A DNA stretch of 64,000 nt from Flavobacteriales bacterium (GTDB lineage Bacteria > Bacteroidota > Bacteroidia > Flavobacteriales_F > PHOS-HE28): positions 101,018-165,017 of the forward strand of contig JAEUSU010000004.1 in NCBI GenBank assembly GCA_016788635.1. The letters run 5' to 3'. A model generated the notes under the pieces. That model made no database searches. It had not been told where the DNA came from and was given only the letters and a program-made list of their open reading frames with translations. This document shows positions 16,497 to 24,177 of this stretch, piece after piece. The position numbers were made by a program, and so were the translations under genes. Numbering within the stretch: the stretch's first letter is position 1; every line of letters starts with the position of its first letter.

Positions 16497-17255
16497 ATGA
16501 ACAACGCAATTCCGGTCCTTGTGGCCGCCCTCGCGCTGGGGCTTGGCGCTTGCAAGAAGGAAAAGGCCACCGCGCCCGATCCTTCACCCGCAACAAGTGC
16601 CACCATGCGGGTGGCCTTCAACCTGAAGAACGGCACAGCGCCTTACACGCTCACCACCCTGCTCACGGACAGCGCCGGCCACAAGGTGCGCTTCGACAAG
16701 GTGCGCTTCTACCTATCAGCGATCCACCTTGAGGATGACAACCATGTGACCGTCGCCGAATACCATGAAAAGGTGTTCCTGGTGGACGCTGCCAACAGCT
16801 CGAACACGTTCACGCTGGGCACCATGGCACCCGGCCATGTGCACATGACGGAGATGCACCTTGGTCTCGACAGCGCCACCAACCACCAGGACCCCATGCT
16901 TGCCACAGCGCCGTTGAACGATGCCACCATGCACTGGGGCTGGAATCCGGCCGCCGGCTACAAGTTCGTGGTGCTCGAAGGGCGTGTGGACAGCAATGTT
17001 GACGGCCTTGTGGACAGCACGGACCAGCTGGTGGAGTATCACCTGGCCACCGATGCGCTCTTCATGATGGCAGAGGCCCACACACATGCGGATGTGGAGG
17101 CGGGCAACACGTACACGCTGCAGGTCACCGTGGACATTGGTGCGGTGGCCGGTGCACGTGATCTGCTCGCCAAACCCATGTGCCACAGCATGGGCATGGA
17201 CATGCCTTTCGCCATGAGCCTGATGCAGGCCATGGTACTGGCGATACACGATTGA
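16497..17255 (+). CDS. MbnP-like copper-binding lipoprotein
   Basis: The 252 residues carry a lipobox (LGAC, Cys19), so the mature protein is probably lipid-anchored. The body matches the MbnP family: KVRFYLSAIHLEDD near the start, HWGWNPAAGYKFVVLEGRV in the middle, and a His/Met-rich C-terminus (MCHSMGMDMPF). MbnP proteins bind copper, and their partner MbnH oxidises a tryptophan in MbnP to kynurenine. No MbnH-type diheme gene is present next to this one. It is the last gene of the trio and is followed by a strong terminator. Confidence 0.75.
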   Translation: MNNAIPVLVAALALGLGACKKEKATAPDPSPATSATMRVAFNLKNGTAPYTLTTLLTDSAGHKVRFDKVRFYLSAIHLEDDNHVTVAEYHEKVFLVDAANSSNTFTLGTMAPGHVHMTEMHLGLDSATNHQDPMLATAPLNDATMHWGWNPAAGYKFVVLEGRVDSNVDGLVDSTDQLVEYHLATDALFMMAEAHTHADVEAGNTYTLQVTVDIGAVAGARDLLAKPMCHSMGMDMPFAMSLMQAMVLAIHD

Positions 17256-17275
17256 TCGGATCCGACCCGAATGAC

Positions 17276-17306
17276 AACACCCCGCAGCTGGAACCTGCGG
17301 GGTGTT
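17276..17306. terminator. Hairpin terminator after the MbnP-like gene
   Basis: A perfect 12-bp stem, AACACCCCGCAG with CTGCGGGGTGTT, closes a 7-nt loop, with TCTGTTCT following on the plus strand. It sits between the MbnP-like gene and the convergent EF-G-like gene and can stop transcription from both sides. Confidence 0.75.
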
Positions 17307-17416
17307 CTGTTCTGGATGGGGTCAGGATGCTGACCACGTATCGGAGAACCCATTGGCCGCCGCAGGGTCTCTCGCTTAGGAGGACGCTGCGGGGCTCATC
17401 GTGATCATTCGGTCCG

Positions 17417-19546
17417 TCACACCATCACTTCCTCCTCTTTGTGGCCGCTCACCAACTTCTGCTGCAGCTCATGCGGCACGGGCTGGTAGGCGTGGAATTT
17501 TTCACGGTAGGTGCCGCGGCCCTGGGTGAGGCTGCGCAGGGTGGTGCTGTAGCGGTCCAGCTCGGCCAGCGGGGTATGGGTGCGGATGATCTGGTAACGG
17601 CCCTGGCCCTCCACGCCGAGCACCACGCTGCGGCGGTTCTGCAGGTCGGTCATCACATCGCCCATGAGGTCCTCCGGCACGCGCACCTCCACCTCCTGGA
17701 TGGGCTCCAGCAGTTGCGGGTCGGCGTTGGTGAAGGCCTCGCGGAAGGCCTGCAGCCCCGCGATCTTGAAGCTGATGTCATTGCTGTCCACCGGGTGCAT
17801 CTTGCCATCGTGCACGATCACACGCACATCCCGTGCGGGAGATCCGGTGAGCGGGCCTTTCTCCATCTTCTCCATCACGCCCTTCAGGATGCTGGGCATG
17901 AACTTGTTGTCGATCACGCCGCCCACGATGCAGTTCAGGAAGACGAGCTTGCCACCGGTGGGCAGTTCGTTCACCTGCTCGTCGCGCACGCTCACGCCAT
18001 CCGGCTTGGGCATGCCCTCGTACCACGGCTCGATGCGCAGGTGCACCTCGCCGAACTGCCCGGCCCCACCGGTCTGCTTCTTGTGCCGGTAGCTGGCCGC
18101 TGCTGGCCTGCGGATCGTTTCCCGGTAGGGGATGCGCGGTGCGGAGAAGGCCACCTCCACCTTGTATTGGTGTGATAGACGCCACTTCAACAGGTTCAGG
18201 TGCAGTTCGCCCTGGCAGCCGATCACCTGCTCGCTGCTCTCGCGCATGTACTGCATCACGATGGTGGGGTCCTCCTTCTGGATCTCCAGCAGGGCGGCAT
18301 GCAACTTCTCCTCCAGCTTCTGGTCGGTGGCGCGGATCACCTGGCGCAGGCGCGGCTCAGGGAAGGCGATGGGCATCAGCTTGATCGACCTGCCCGGCGC
18401 ATGCAGTGTATGGGCGGTGGCGGTCTCCTTCAGCTTCAAGGTGCCGCCTATATCGCCGGCGGCGAGCTTTTCAACGGGCTTGCGGTCCTTGCCGTCCACG
18501 ATGAAGAGCTGGCCGACGCGCTCAGTGCCGCCGGTGTTGTCGTTCACCATCTCGGTCCCCTCCTTCAATTCACCGCTCATCACCTTGAAGAGGGTGATCT
18601 GCCCGGTGCGCGGCTCTACCATGGTCTTGAAGGTGAAGAGCACTGCGGGGCCGTCCGCGCGGCAGGCCAGTTCACCTCCGTCCACCAAGGGTTCGGCGGG
18701 CATCTCCAGTGCGCTGGGGGCCACATTGTCGATGTAGCCCATCAGGCGGCCACTGCCCATGTTACGCAAGGCGCTCAGGCAGAACACGGGGAAGCAGGTG
18801 CGCTTCATCATGCCCTGCTTCAGGCCCTGGCGCATCTCATCCTCGTCCAGCTCGCCCTTGTCGAAGTAGTGCTCCATGAGCGTCTCATCGTTCTCGGCGG
18901 CCTTCTCCACGAGTTCCTTGTGCAGGGCATCGGCACGTTCCTTCTCGCTCTCCGGTATGGGCTGCTTCTCCGGCTTGCCTCCCTGGTCCTTGAAGACGTA
19001 CATCGTCATCTTCAGCAGGTCGATGATGCGGTGGAAGCCTTCGCCGCTCTCCACGGGGTACTGCATCACCGTTACCGCGCTGCCGAAGTGTTCCTTCGCC
19101 TGCGCCACAGTGGCGTCGAAGTCGGCGTTGGGGTGGTCCAATTGGTTCACGGCGATGATAACGGGCCGGTCATACCGCTGCATGTGCTCCCACACCAGGT
19201 CGGTGCCCACCTCCACGCCGTGGTGACCGTTGAGCAGCAGCACGCAGGTGTCCGCCACCCGCAGGGCGGGGATGGTCTCGCCCACCAGGTCGTCCAGGCC
19301 GGGCGTGTCGATGATGTTGATCTTGTAGTTGCGCCACTCCGTGTGGAGCACGGTGCTGTATACCGAGCTGCCGCGTTCATGCTCGATCTCGTGGAAGTCG
19401 CTCACCGTGTTCTTGTCCTCCACACGGCCGCGCCGTGTGATGAGGCCCGCCTCGAACAGCATGGTCTCTGCCAGCGTCGTTTTACCGCTGCCATGGCTGC
19501 CGAGGAGGACAACGTTCTTGATGTGTTTTTCATCGAACACTTTCAT
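17417..19546 (-). CDS. EF-G-like translational GTPase (EF-G-2 type)
   Basis: The 709 residues follow the EF-G layout: a GTPase domain with P-loop GSHGSGKTT, then domains II-V, including KKQTGGAGQFGEVHLRIEP and the C-terminal ferredoxin-like domain (VMTDLQNRRSVVLGVEGQG). The G3 motif is DTPGLDD where canonical EF-G has DTPGH, and G4 is NQLD rather than NKMD. Both changes, together with GETIPALRVAD, match EF-G-2-type paralogues rather than the essential translocase. GTPase activity and ribosome role are uncertain. ATG 19546 gives the family-like start MKVFDEKHIKNVVLLG; a start at 19588 adds 14 unrelated residues. Confidence 0.88.
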   Translation of the reverse strand: MKVFDEKHIKNVVLLGSHGSGKTTLAETMLFEAGLITRRGRVEDKNTVSDFHEIEHERGSSVYSTVLHTEWRNYKINIIDTPGLDDLVGETIPALRVADTCVLLLNGHHGVEVGTDLVWEHMQRYDRPVIIAVNQLDHPNADFDATVAQAKEHFGSAVTVMQYPVESGEGFHRIIDLLKMTMYVFKDQGGKPEKQPIPESEKERADALHKELVEKAAENDETLMEHYFDKGELDEDEMRQGLKQGMMKRTCFPVFCLSALRNMGSGRLMGYIDNVAPSALEMPAEPLVDGGELACRADGPAVLFTFKTMVEPRTGQITLFKVMSGELKEGTEMVNDNTGGTERVGQLFIVDGKDRKPVEKLAAGDIGGTLKLKETATAHTLHAPGRSIKLMPIAFPEPRLRQVIRATDQKLEEKLHAALLEIQKEDPTIVMQYMRESSEQVIGCQGELHLNLLKWRLSHQYKVEVAFSAPRIPYRETIRRPAAASYRHKKQTGGAGQFGEVHLRIEPWYEGMPKPDGVSVRDEQVNELPTGGKLVFLNCIVGGVIDNKFMPSILKGVMEKMEKGPLTGSPARDVRVIVHDGKMHPVDSNDISFKIAGLQAFREAFTNADPQLLEPIQEVEVRVPEDLMGDVMTDLQNRRSVVLGVEGQGRYQIIRTHTPLAELDRYSTTLRSLTQGRGTYREKFHAYQPVPHELQQKLVSGHKEEEVMV

Positions 19547-19716
19547 GGGAAAGGGGGGCTTAGGGTTGGACCATGCGTGACGATGCACTCGAAGTGCAGC
19601 CCAAAAGGTAAGCCTTCACCGAAGTGGGAACAATGCGGACGGGCAGGAATTTGGCGGCTGGCCCGAACAGAGGCCCGGCCCGGAATGCGGCCGAAGGGTC
19701 CGTTACAGCGCGAAGC

Positions 19717-19926
19717 TCAGTTCAGCGTCTCCATGGCACGCTCCGCCTGGAGTTTGCGCAGGCGCTCGACCACCTCGGCATAGCTGCCGGGCAGGTTCAG
19801 GTCCTTCAGGGGGCAAAAGGTGAGGTCGCGCCCCAAGGCCCGGTAACAGCGCGCGCTGCCCTCCTCTGGCGGTGTCGGTTCCGCTTCCGGCTGGTCCGGT
19901 GATGGCGGTGGGGGGGTGTGGGCCAT
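19717..19926 (-). CDS. Small proline-rich hypothetical protein
   Basis: This 69-residue open frame begins MAHTPPPPSPDQPEAEP and ends in a short helix-like basic stretch (YAEVVERLRKLQAERAMETL). It lies between the small-RNA terminator (19942-19965) and the EF-G-like gene, which starts 170 nt downstream on the same strand. The two cysteines are in SARCYR and LTFCPL. I recognise no family and no promoter directly upstream, so the gene call is tentative. It could be expressed by readthrough and help lead into the EF-G-like gene. Confidence 0.4.
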   Translation of the reverse strand: MAHTPPPPSPDQPEAEPTPPEEGSARCYRALGRDLTFCPLKDLNLPGSYAEVVERLRKLQAERAMETLN

Positions 19927-19929
19927 GTG

Positions 19930-20068
19930 CTTAAAACGAAACGGAAGGGGCCGAAGCCCCTTCCGCCGTGTCATGCCGTTATCGTTGGATCGTACCGGAG
20001 CACCTTTTCCGTTGTGAGACTCCTTGACCAAGAACCTCGACCCGATCGTATCCTTGAGCGCGGCGTAA
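19930..20068 (-). ncRNA. Candidate small RNA (about 135 nt) with its own promoter and terminator
   Basis: A minus-strand transcription unit is framed by signals. Upstream, the RhlE-type gene ends in its own hairpin terminator (20140-20163). Next comes an exact TANNTTTG box (TACATTTG, 20074-20081). About 130 nt later there is a 10-bp hairpin with a UUCG loop followed by TTTCGTTTT (19942-19965). Inside the unit I see only one ATG, close to the terminator. This fits a free-standing non-coding RNA, or a leader for the small proline-rich frame. I could not match it to a known RNA family by eye; the 5' end is inferred from the promoter box. Confidence 0.45.
19942..19965 (-). terminator. UUCG-loop hairpin terminator of the candidate small RNA
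   Basis: On the minus strand CGGAAGGGGC-TTCG-GCCCCTTCCG is followed by TTTCGTTTT. A 10-bp perfect stem with the very stable C(UUCG)G loop and a U-rich tail is a textbook Rho-independent terminator. Confidence 0.8.
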
Positions 20069-20073
20069 CGACA

Positions 20074-20081
20074 CAAATGTA
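20074..20081 (-). promoter_or_regulatory. Bacteroidota -7 box (TACATTTG) of the candidate small RNA
   Basis: Exact match to TANNTTTG on the minus strand in non-coding sequence, downstream of the RhlE terminator. No -33 TTG at the usual distance was seen, so strength is unclear. Confidence 0.45.
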
Positions 20082-20139
20082 ACAACGGGATAAGGCCGAT
20101 CCGACACGTTCACCCCGTTCCGTTCATTCCGGGGGGAAA

Positions 20140-20163
20140 AAGGATCACAGGAATGCGATCCTT
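20140..20163 (-). terminator. Terminator downstream of the RhlE-type helicase gene
   Basis: Minus-strand AAGGATC ... GATCCTT forms a 7-bp stem with a 10-nt loop and runs directly into TTTCCCC. It lies about 95 nt after the helicase stop codon. Confidence 0.6.
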
Positions 20164-20256
20164 CCGCATGACCGGGAATGGCCGATCCACAAGGGCGATT
20201 GCGTTGCGGCACCGTTCCCGACGGCTGTCAGCCACCCGATCTTGGGCTGCAACTGG

Positions 20257-21828
20257 TCACCGGCCGAAGAGGCGGCCCAGGCCAAAGCCCTTGCGCTTCT
20301 TCTCCTGCTGACCGTTGTCGTTGCCGTTGCGCTCCACGTCGCCAAAGAGTTCCTGGGTCATCTTGGCGTAGTCCGGCTTTCCGGGCTGTGCCGGCCGCTC
20401 CTGGCGGGGGCGGTCGTTGCGCTGCGGACCCTGCTCGCGGCGGGGACGATCGTTGCTGCGCGGCGCGGTGGGGCGGTCATTGCTGCGGCCGTCGCGCGGG
20501 CGGTCGTTGCGGCGCTCACGCTGCTGTTGTGGGCGGCCTCCAGAACCTTCATTCCGGGCGGGCTGTGCCGGGCGTTCGTTCCGGCCGCCGTTGCTGCGGC
20601 CGCGCGACTGTCCGCGTTGGCCATTGCGGCCGGGGCCGCGGGGCTGGCGGGGTTCGCGTACTTCGGGTTCGGCCTTCTTGGGGCCACCCACCATCAGGAA
20701 GGGGTGCTCGGCCACCACGGGTATCTCGCGCTTGATCAGGCGCGTGATGTCACGCAGGTAGGCCTTCTCCTCATGGTCGCAGAAGCTGAGCGCGCGGCCA
20801 CTGGCGCCTGCACGGCCTGTGCGGCCGATGCGATGCACGTAGGTCTCGGGGATGTTCGGGATGTCGAAATTGATCACGTGCGTGAGGCCGTCGATGTCGA
20901 TGCCGCGGGCGGCGATGTCGGTGGCCACGAGCGCGCGCAGTTTGCCGTCCTTGAAGGCTTTCAGCGCGTTCTGGCGTGCGGTCTGGCTCTTGTTGCCGTG
21001 GATGGCCTCGGCGGCGAAGCCGTTCTGGGTGAGCATCTTGGCCACCTTGTTCGCACCGTGCTTGGTGCGGGTGAAGATCAGGGCTTCGCGGATGGCATCG
21101 CCCTGCAGGAGGTGCACCAGCAGCTTGTTCTTGTCGGTGCGGTCCACGAAGTAGAGGTGCTGGTCGATGGTGTCGGCGGTGCTGCTCACGGGAGCCACTT
21201 CCACTTTCACGGGGTCGCGCAGGATGGTGTTGGCCAGCCGTGCGATCTCGTCGGGCATGGTGGCGCTGAAGAGCAGGGTCTGGCGTTTGGCAGGCAGCTT
21301 GGCGATGACCTTCTTCACGTCGTGGATGAAGCCCATGTCCAGCATGCGGTCGGCCTCGTCCAGCACGAAGATCTCCAGACCGTTGAGGTGCACGTAACCC
21401 TGGCCCATGAGGTCCAGCAGGCGGCCGGGTGTGGCCACCACGATGTCCACCCCGCGTTGCAGGGCGTCGGTCTGTGGCTTCTGGCCCACACCGCCGAAGA
21501 TCACGGTGTGCTTCAGTTGCAGGTGGCGGCCATAGGCGGCGAAGCTCTCACCGATCTGGATGGCCAGTTCACGCGTGGGGGTGAGGATCAATGTGCGGAT
21601 GGCACGCCGGGCCTGTGGTGCATTGGCGTGCAGCTCCTGCATGATCGGGATGGCAAAGGCGGCTGTCTTACCGGTGCCGGTCTGCGCACAACCCAGCAGG
21701 TCGCGCCCCTTGGCCAGGTGTGGGATGGCCTGCTCCTGGATCGGCGTGGGGTGGGTGTAGCCTTCTTCGTGAAGGGCTTTCAGAATGGGCTCGATGAGCC
21801 CGAGGTCGTTGAACGTGGTACGTTCCAT
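20257..21828 (-). CDS. DEAD-box RNA helicase, RhlE type
   Basis: The 523 residues begin [12 protein letters not shown], with the Q motif [10 protein letters not shown]. Then come Walker A AQTGTGKT (about 48-55), [22 protein letters not shown], and the C-terminal [10 protein letters not shown]. After about residue 380 there is a long low-complexity tail rich in R, G, N, P and Q ([18 protein letters not shown]), typical of RNA-binding RhlE tails. It unwinds RNA in ribosome assembly or mRNA decay. The start at 21828 matches the family; in-frame codons upstream would add leader sequence. A TATCTTTG box about 200 nt upstream implies a long 5' UTR. Confidence 0.95.
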   Translation of the reverse strand: MERTTFNDLGLIEPILKALHEEGYTHPTPIQEQAIPHLAKGRDLLGCAQTGTGKTAAFAIPIMQELHANAPQARRAIRTLILTPTRELAIQIGESFAAYGRHLQLKHTVIFGGVGQKPQTDALQRGVDIVVATPGRLLDLMGQGYVHLNGLEIFVLDEADRMLDMGFIHDVKKVIAKLPAKRQTLLFSATMPDEIARLANTILRDPVKVEVAPVSSTADTIDQHLYFVDRTDKNKLLVHLLQGDAIREALIFTRTKHGANKVAKMLTQNGFAAEAIHGNKSQTARQNALKAFKDGKLRALVATDIAARGIDIDGLTHVINFDIPNIPETYVHRIGRTGRAGASGRALSFCDHEEKAYLRDITRLIKREIPVVAEHPFLMVGGPKKAEPEVREPRQPRGPGRNGQRGQSRGRSNGGRNERPAQPARNEGSGGRPQQQRERRNDRPRDGRSNDRPTAPRSNDRPRREQGPQRNDRPRQERPAQPGKPDYAKMTQELFGDVERNGNDNGQQEKKRKGFGLGRLFGR

Positions 21829-22030
21829 GGGTGTGTGCGCGGGATCCCCCGTGCGGATGTGTGGTGGGTGGGCCCAGGCCATTGTCCCTGGACACACCCG
21901 TTCAGGTGTTTCTGTGGAAGCCCCGTCGATCGGGTCCGGCGTGCAATGATCCGCTGGGGATGGCGCCTGGACAGTTGCGGTGAAGCGAAAGCTGGGCGCT
22001 TGGGGCTCGTCCTTCTTGCGTTGGACGGGC

Positions 22031-22038
22031 CAAAGATA
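22031..22038 (-). promoter_or_regulatory. Bacteroidota -7 box (TATCTTTG) upstream of the RhlE-type gene
   Basis: Exact TANNTTTG match on the minus strand, 202 nt before the helicase ATG at 21828. It predicts an unusually long leader, about 195 nt, containing two short hairpins (CACC/GGGTG-type near 21900 and CCAGG/CCTGG near 21880). Confidence 0.5.
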
Positions 22039-22081
22039 CGCCTATTTCCCCGGAAGGTTCGTGCAGGTGTGGATCACCGCC

Positions 22082-22405
22082 TCAATGGGTGGCCAGTTTG
22101 CGCACCATCTCCTGCGTCATGGCGCTGGCATCCATCCCGTAGGCACTGATCAGGATCCCTTTCACACCGTGCTTCGCCGAGCGGATGGCGTACACGATGC
22201 TCTGGTCCTCCGGATCGCTGTTGCCCTCGAAGCGATGGAACTCGTCGATGTGGAACTCAGCCGGGTCCAGGCTCACACCCTTCACGCCGCACACCACGCA
22301 GTGCCCGCCGAGTTGCAGGTCATCGGTATAGCCGCGGCGCTGCAGGTCGTCCACGGCCTGGGAGAGGGTGTCGTAAGCGGGCATGCGTTGTTCGCCGGTA
22401 CCCAT
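22082..22405 (-). CDS. Small Bacteroidota protein of the family mislabelled 'phosphoribosylpyrophosphate synthetase'
   Basis: The 107 residues match a small family common in Bacteroidota. Conserved elements are YDTLSQAVDDLQRRGYTDD, a CxxC-like pair (HCVVCG), PAEFHIDEFHRFEG and the SIVYAI...KHGVKG...AYG core. The database name comes from old annotation; the protein is far shorter than true PRPP synthetase and lacks its motifs, so the function is unknown. Start 22405 is supported by a TACCTTCA box at 22422-22429; ATG 22384 (MPAYDT) is an alternative. Confidence 0.75.
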   Translation of the reverse strand: MGTGEQRMPAYDTLSQAVDDLQRRGYTDDLQLGGHCVVCGVKGVSLDPAEFHIDEFHRFEGNSDPEDQSIVYAIRSAKHGVKGILISAYGMDASAMTQEMVRKLATH

Positions 22406-22421
22406 GGGAGCAGGCGAGGGG

Positions 22422-22429
22422 TGAAGGTA
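22422..22429 (-). promoter_or_regulatory. -7-like box (TACCTTCA) for the small 107-aa gene
   Basis: The minus strand reads TACCTTCA, two bases from TANNTTTG, ending 16 nt before ATG 22405. Confidence 0.3.
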
Positions 22430-22436
22430 GGCTGGT

Positions 22437-22491
22437 GACCAACCGTCAACCAACTCAACCTTCAACCCCCAACCTCCTCAACTATCAACCC
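22437..22491. repeat. Degenerate TCAACC repeats between two genes
   Basis: The stretch repeats CAACC spaced by 2-6 nt (CCGTCAACC, CTCAACC, TTCAACC, CCCAACC, ATCAACC). It runs up to the stop of the stomatin-like gene. Related repeats occur at 23484-23600 and 55599-55631. Confidence 0.6.
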
Positions 22492-23477
22492 TTACGGCTC
22501 ATGTCCAGCATGTCCTTGATGCCGCCCACGCTGCTGAGCACGCCGGTGGCCTCGAAGGGGATGTAGACCACCTTGTTGTTCTGGCCGCTGGTCATATCGC
22601 TCAGCGTTTCCAGGTACTTCATGGCGATGAGGTAGTTCGCGGGATCGGCGTTGGTGCCCTTGATGGCATCGCTCACCATGCGGATGGCCTCTGCTTCGCC
22701 CTGTGCGCGGCGGATGCGGGCCTGGGCATCGCCCTCGGCCTCCAGGATCTGCGCCTGCTTCTGGCCCTCGGCCTCGTTGATCTGTTTCTGCTGGATACCC
22801 TCGGCCTGCAAGATCATGGCGCGCTTGCTGCCCTCGGCGTCGATGATCTGCGCGCGGCGGTCGCGCTCGGCGCGCATCTGCTTCTCCATGGCCTCGCGGA
22901 TGTCGCGCGGCGGGTTGATGTCCTGCAGCTCCACCCGGTTCACCTTCACGCCCCACTTGTTGCTGGCCTCGTCCAGGATGTTGCGCAGCTTGGCGTTGAT
23001 CGTGTCGCGGCTGGTGAGGCACTCGTCCAGGTCCATCTCACCGATCACGTTACGCAGGGTGGTCTGCGTAAGCTTCTCAATGGCTTGTGGCAGGTTCTCG
23101 ATCTCGTACACCGCCTTCACGGGGTCCATCACCTGGTAGTAGAGCAGCGCGTTGATCTCCGTCATCACGTTGTCCTTGGTGATCACGTTCTGCTTGGGGA
23201 AATCGTACACGGTCTCGCGCAGGTCGATGCGCTCCTTCTTCATGAACTGCACGTACTTGTTGCCGTCGGGCAGGTCGCGCGTGAAGCGGAACACGATCTC
23301 GCGGGGCTTGTCGAACACCGGGATGATGATGTTGAAGCCCGCGTTGAGGGTGGCGCGGTAGCGGCCGAAGCGTTCAATGATCATGGCTTCGCTCTGCTGC
23401 ACGATGCGCACGCCCTTGGCAATGACGAAGATCACGAAGAGCGCGAGGAGGATGAGGACGACGGTTCCGGCGGTCAT
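22485..23477 (-). CDS. SPFH/band-7 membrane protein (stomatin/QmcA type)
   Basis: The 330 residues open with one membrane helix (TAGTVVLILLALFVIFVIA), then the SPFH domain: IVQQSEAMIIERFGRYRATL and the RIDLRETVYDFPKQNVITKDN signature. A long charged, alanine-rich coiled coil follows (about residues 190-270). It is a membrane-microdomain scaffold that oligomerises in the inner membrane and often protects or regulates proteases. The NfeD-like gene lies directly upstream on the same strand; this NfeD-SPFH pairing is widespread. The start at 23477 sits right at the membrane helix. Confidence 0.92.
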   Translation of the reverse strand: MTAGTVVLILLALFVIFVIAKGVRIVQQSEAMIIERFGRYRATLNAGFNIIIPVFDKPREIVFRFTRDLPDGNKYVQFMKKERIDLRETVYDFPKQNVITKDNVMTEINALLYYQVMDPVKAVYEIENLPQAIEKLTQTTLRNVIGEMDLDECLTSRDTINAKLRNILDEASNKWGVKVNRVELQDINPPRDIREAMEKQMRAERDRRAQIIDAEGSKRAMILQAEGIQQKQINEAEGQKQAQILEAEGDAQARIRRAQGEAEAIRMVSDAIKGTNADPANYLIAMKYLETLSDMTSGQNNKVVYIPFEATGVLSSVGGIKDMLDMSRKG

Positions 23478-23483
23478 GAGTGG

Positions 23484-23600
23484 GGATGGTTGGATGTTGG
23501 ATGTTGACGCGGGGTTGAGGGTTGGGAGTTGGGATGGAAGGAAGGGCAACATGCAACCTCCAACCTCCAATCTTCAACCATCAACCTTCATTTTCAATCA
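23484..23600. repeat. Inverted GGTTG / CAACC repeat array between nfeD-like and stomatin-like genes
   Basis: The left part (23484-23534) reads GGTTGGATGTTGGATGTTG and similar. The right part (about 23550-23600) reads CAACCTCCAACCTCCAATC and CAACCATCAACC, roughly the reverse complement. The two arms could pair into a long imperfect hairpin between two co-oriented genes. Confidence 0.6.
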
Positions 23601-24034
23601 ATGGGTTTCACGATCAGGGTGCTGCTGTCCACACGGACCACTTCCACGAGGTCGCCCACACGCAGGGCGCGGTCCACGGTGCATTCAGCGCGCCAGTCAT
23701 CGCCGGCGGCGCTCACGCGGCCCAGGCGCAGGCCGGGTTCGAAATCCTGGGTCACACGCCCGCGCTGGCCCACCAGGGCATCCACATTGGTGCGGATCAC
23801 CGGGCCTTTCCACATGCGTTTCATCATGATGGGGCGCAGGGTGAAGAAGCAGACGAGGGCCACGGCGCTAAAGGCGATCAGCTGGCCGCTGGCACCCAGT
23901 CCTGCGGCGGCCACCAGGCTGCCGCCCACGGCACCCATGCCCAGGCAGAAGAGGAAGAAGCCGGGCGCGAAGATCTCGGCGATCATCAGCACCAGGGCCG
24001 CACCGGCCCACCAATACCACTGGAAGAAGTCCAT
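23594..24034 (-). CDS. NfeD-like membrane protein
   Basis: The 146 residues start with tryptophan-rich MDFFQWYWWAG, have about three membrane helices in the first 80 residues, then a small beta-rich C-terminal OB-like domain (ALVGQRGRVTQDFEPGLRLGRV ... VEVVRVDSSTLIVKP). This is the short NfeD form that partners with SPFH proteins. It shares an operon with the stomatin-like gene 117 nt downstream. The start at 24034 is favoured by a TATCTTCA box at 24055-24062. Confidence 0.88.
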   Translation of the reverse strand: MDFFQWYWWAGAALVLMIAEIFAPGFFLFCLGMGAVGGSLVAAAGLGASGQLIAFSAVALVCFFTLRPIMMKRMWKGPVIRTNVDALVGQRGRVTQDFEPGLRLGRVSAAGDDWRAECTVDRALRVGDLVEVVRVDSSTLIVKPID

Positions 24035-24054
24035 TCGCGTGTCGTTTGTCGGGG

Positions 24055-24062
24055 TGAAGATA
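24055..24062 (-). promoter_or_regulatory. -7-like box (TATCTTCA) for the NfeD/stomatin pair
   Basis: The minus strand reads TATCTTCA, two bases from TANNTTTG, 20 nt before the NfeD-like ATG. Confidence 0.35.
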
Positions 24063-24160
24063 GACGGGCCTGCTGCGCGGGAATGGCGATCCGGATGAGC
24101 GGCGCAGGGGCCGGATGAGCGCTGCCGGAGCGGGGGCCGTGCGGGCGCTGCCGGGCCCCG

Positions 24161-24168
24161 TACTTTCG
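24161..24168 (+). promoter_or_regulatory. -7-like box (TACTTTCG) for the flippase fusion gene
   Basis: TACTTTCG is one base from TANNTTTG and ends 9 nt before ATG 24178, which it helps choose over the upstream in-frame start at 24115. Confidence 0.45.
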
Positions 24169-24177
24169 GCGGCCCCA

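Noticed and set aside
20242-22149. 635-codon plus-strand frame opposite the RhlE-type gene
   Set aside because: Alanine/valine/histidine-rich shadow of the helicase; no domain, and it crosses two real minus-strand genes.
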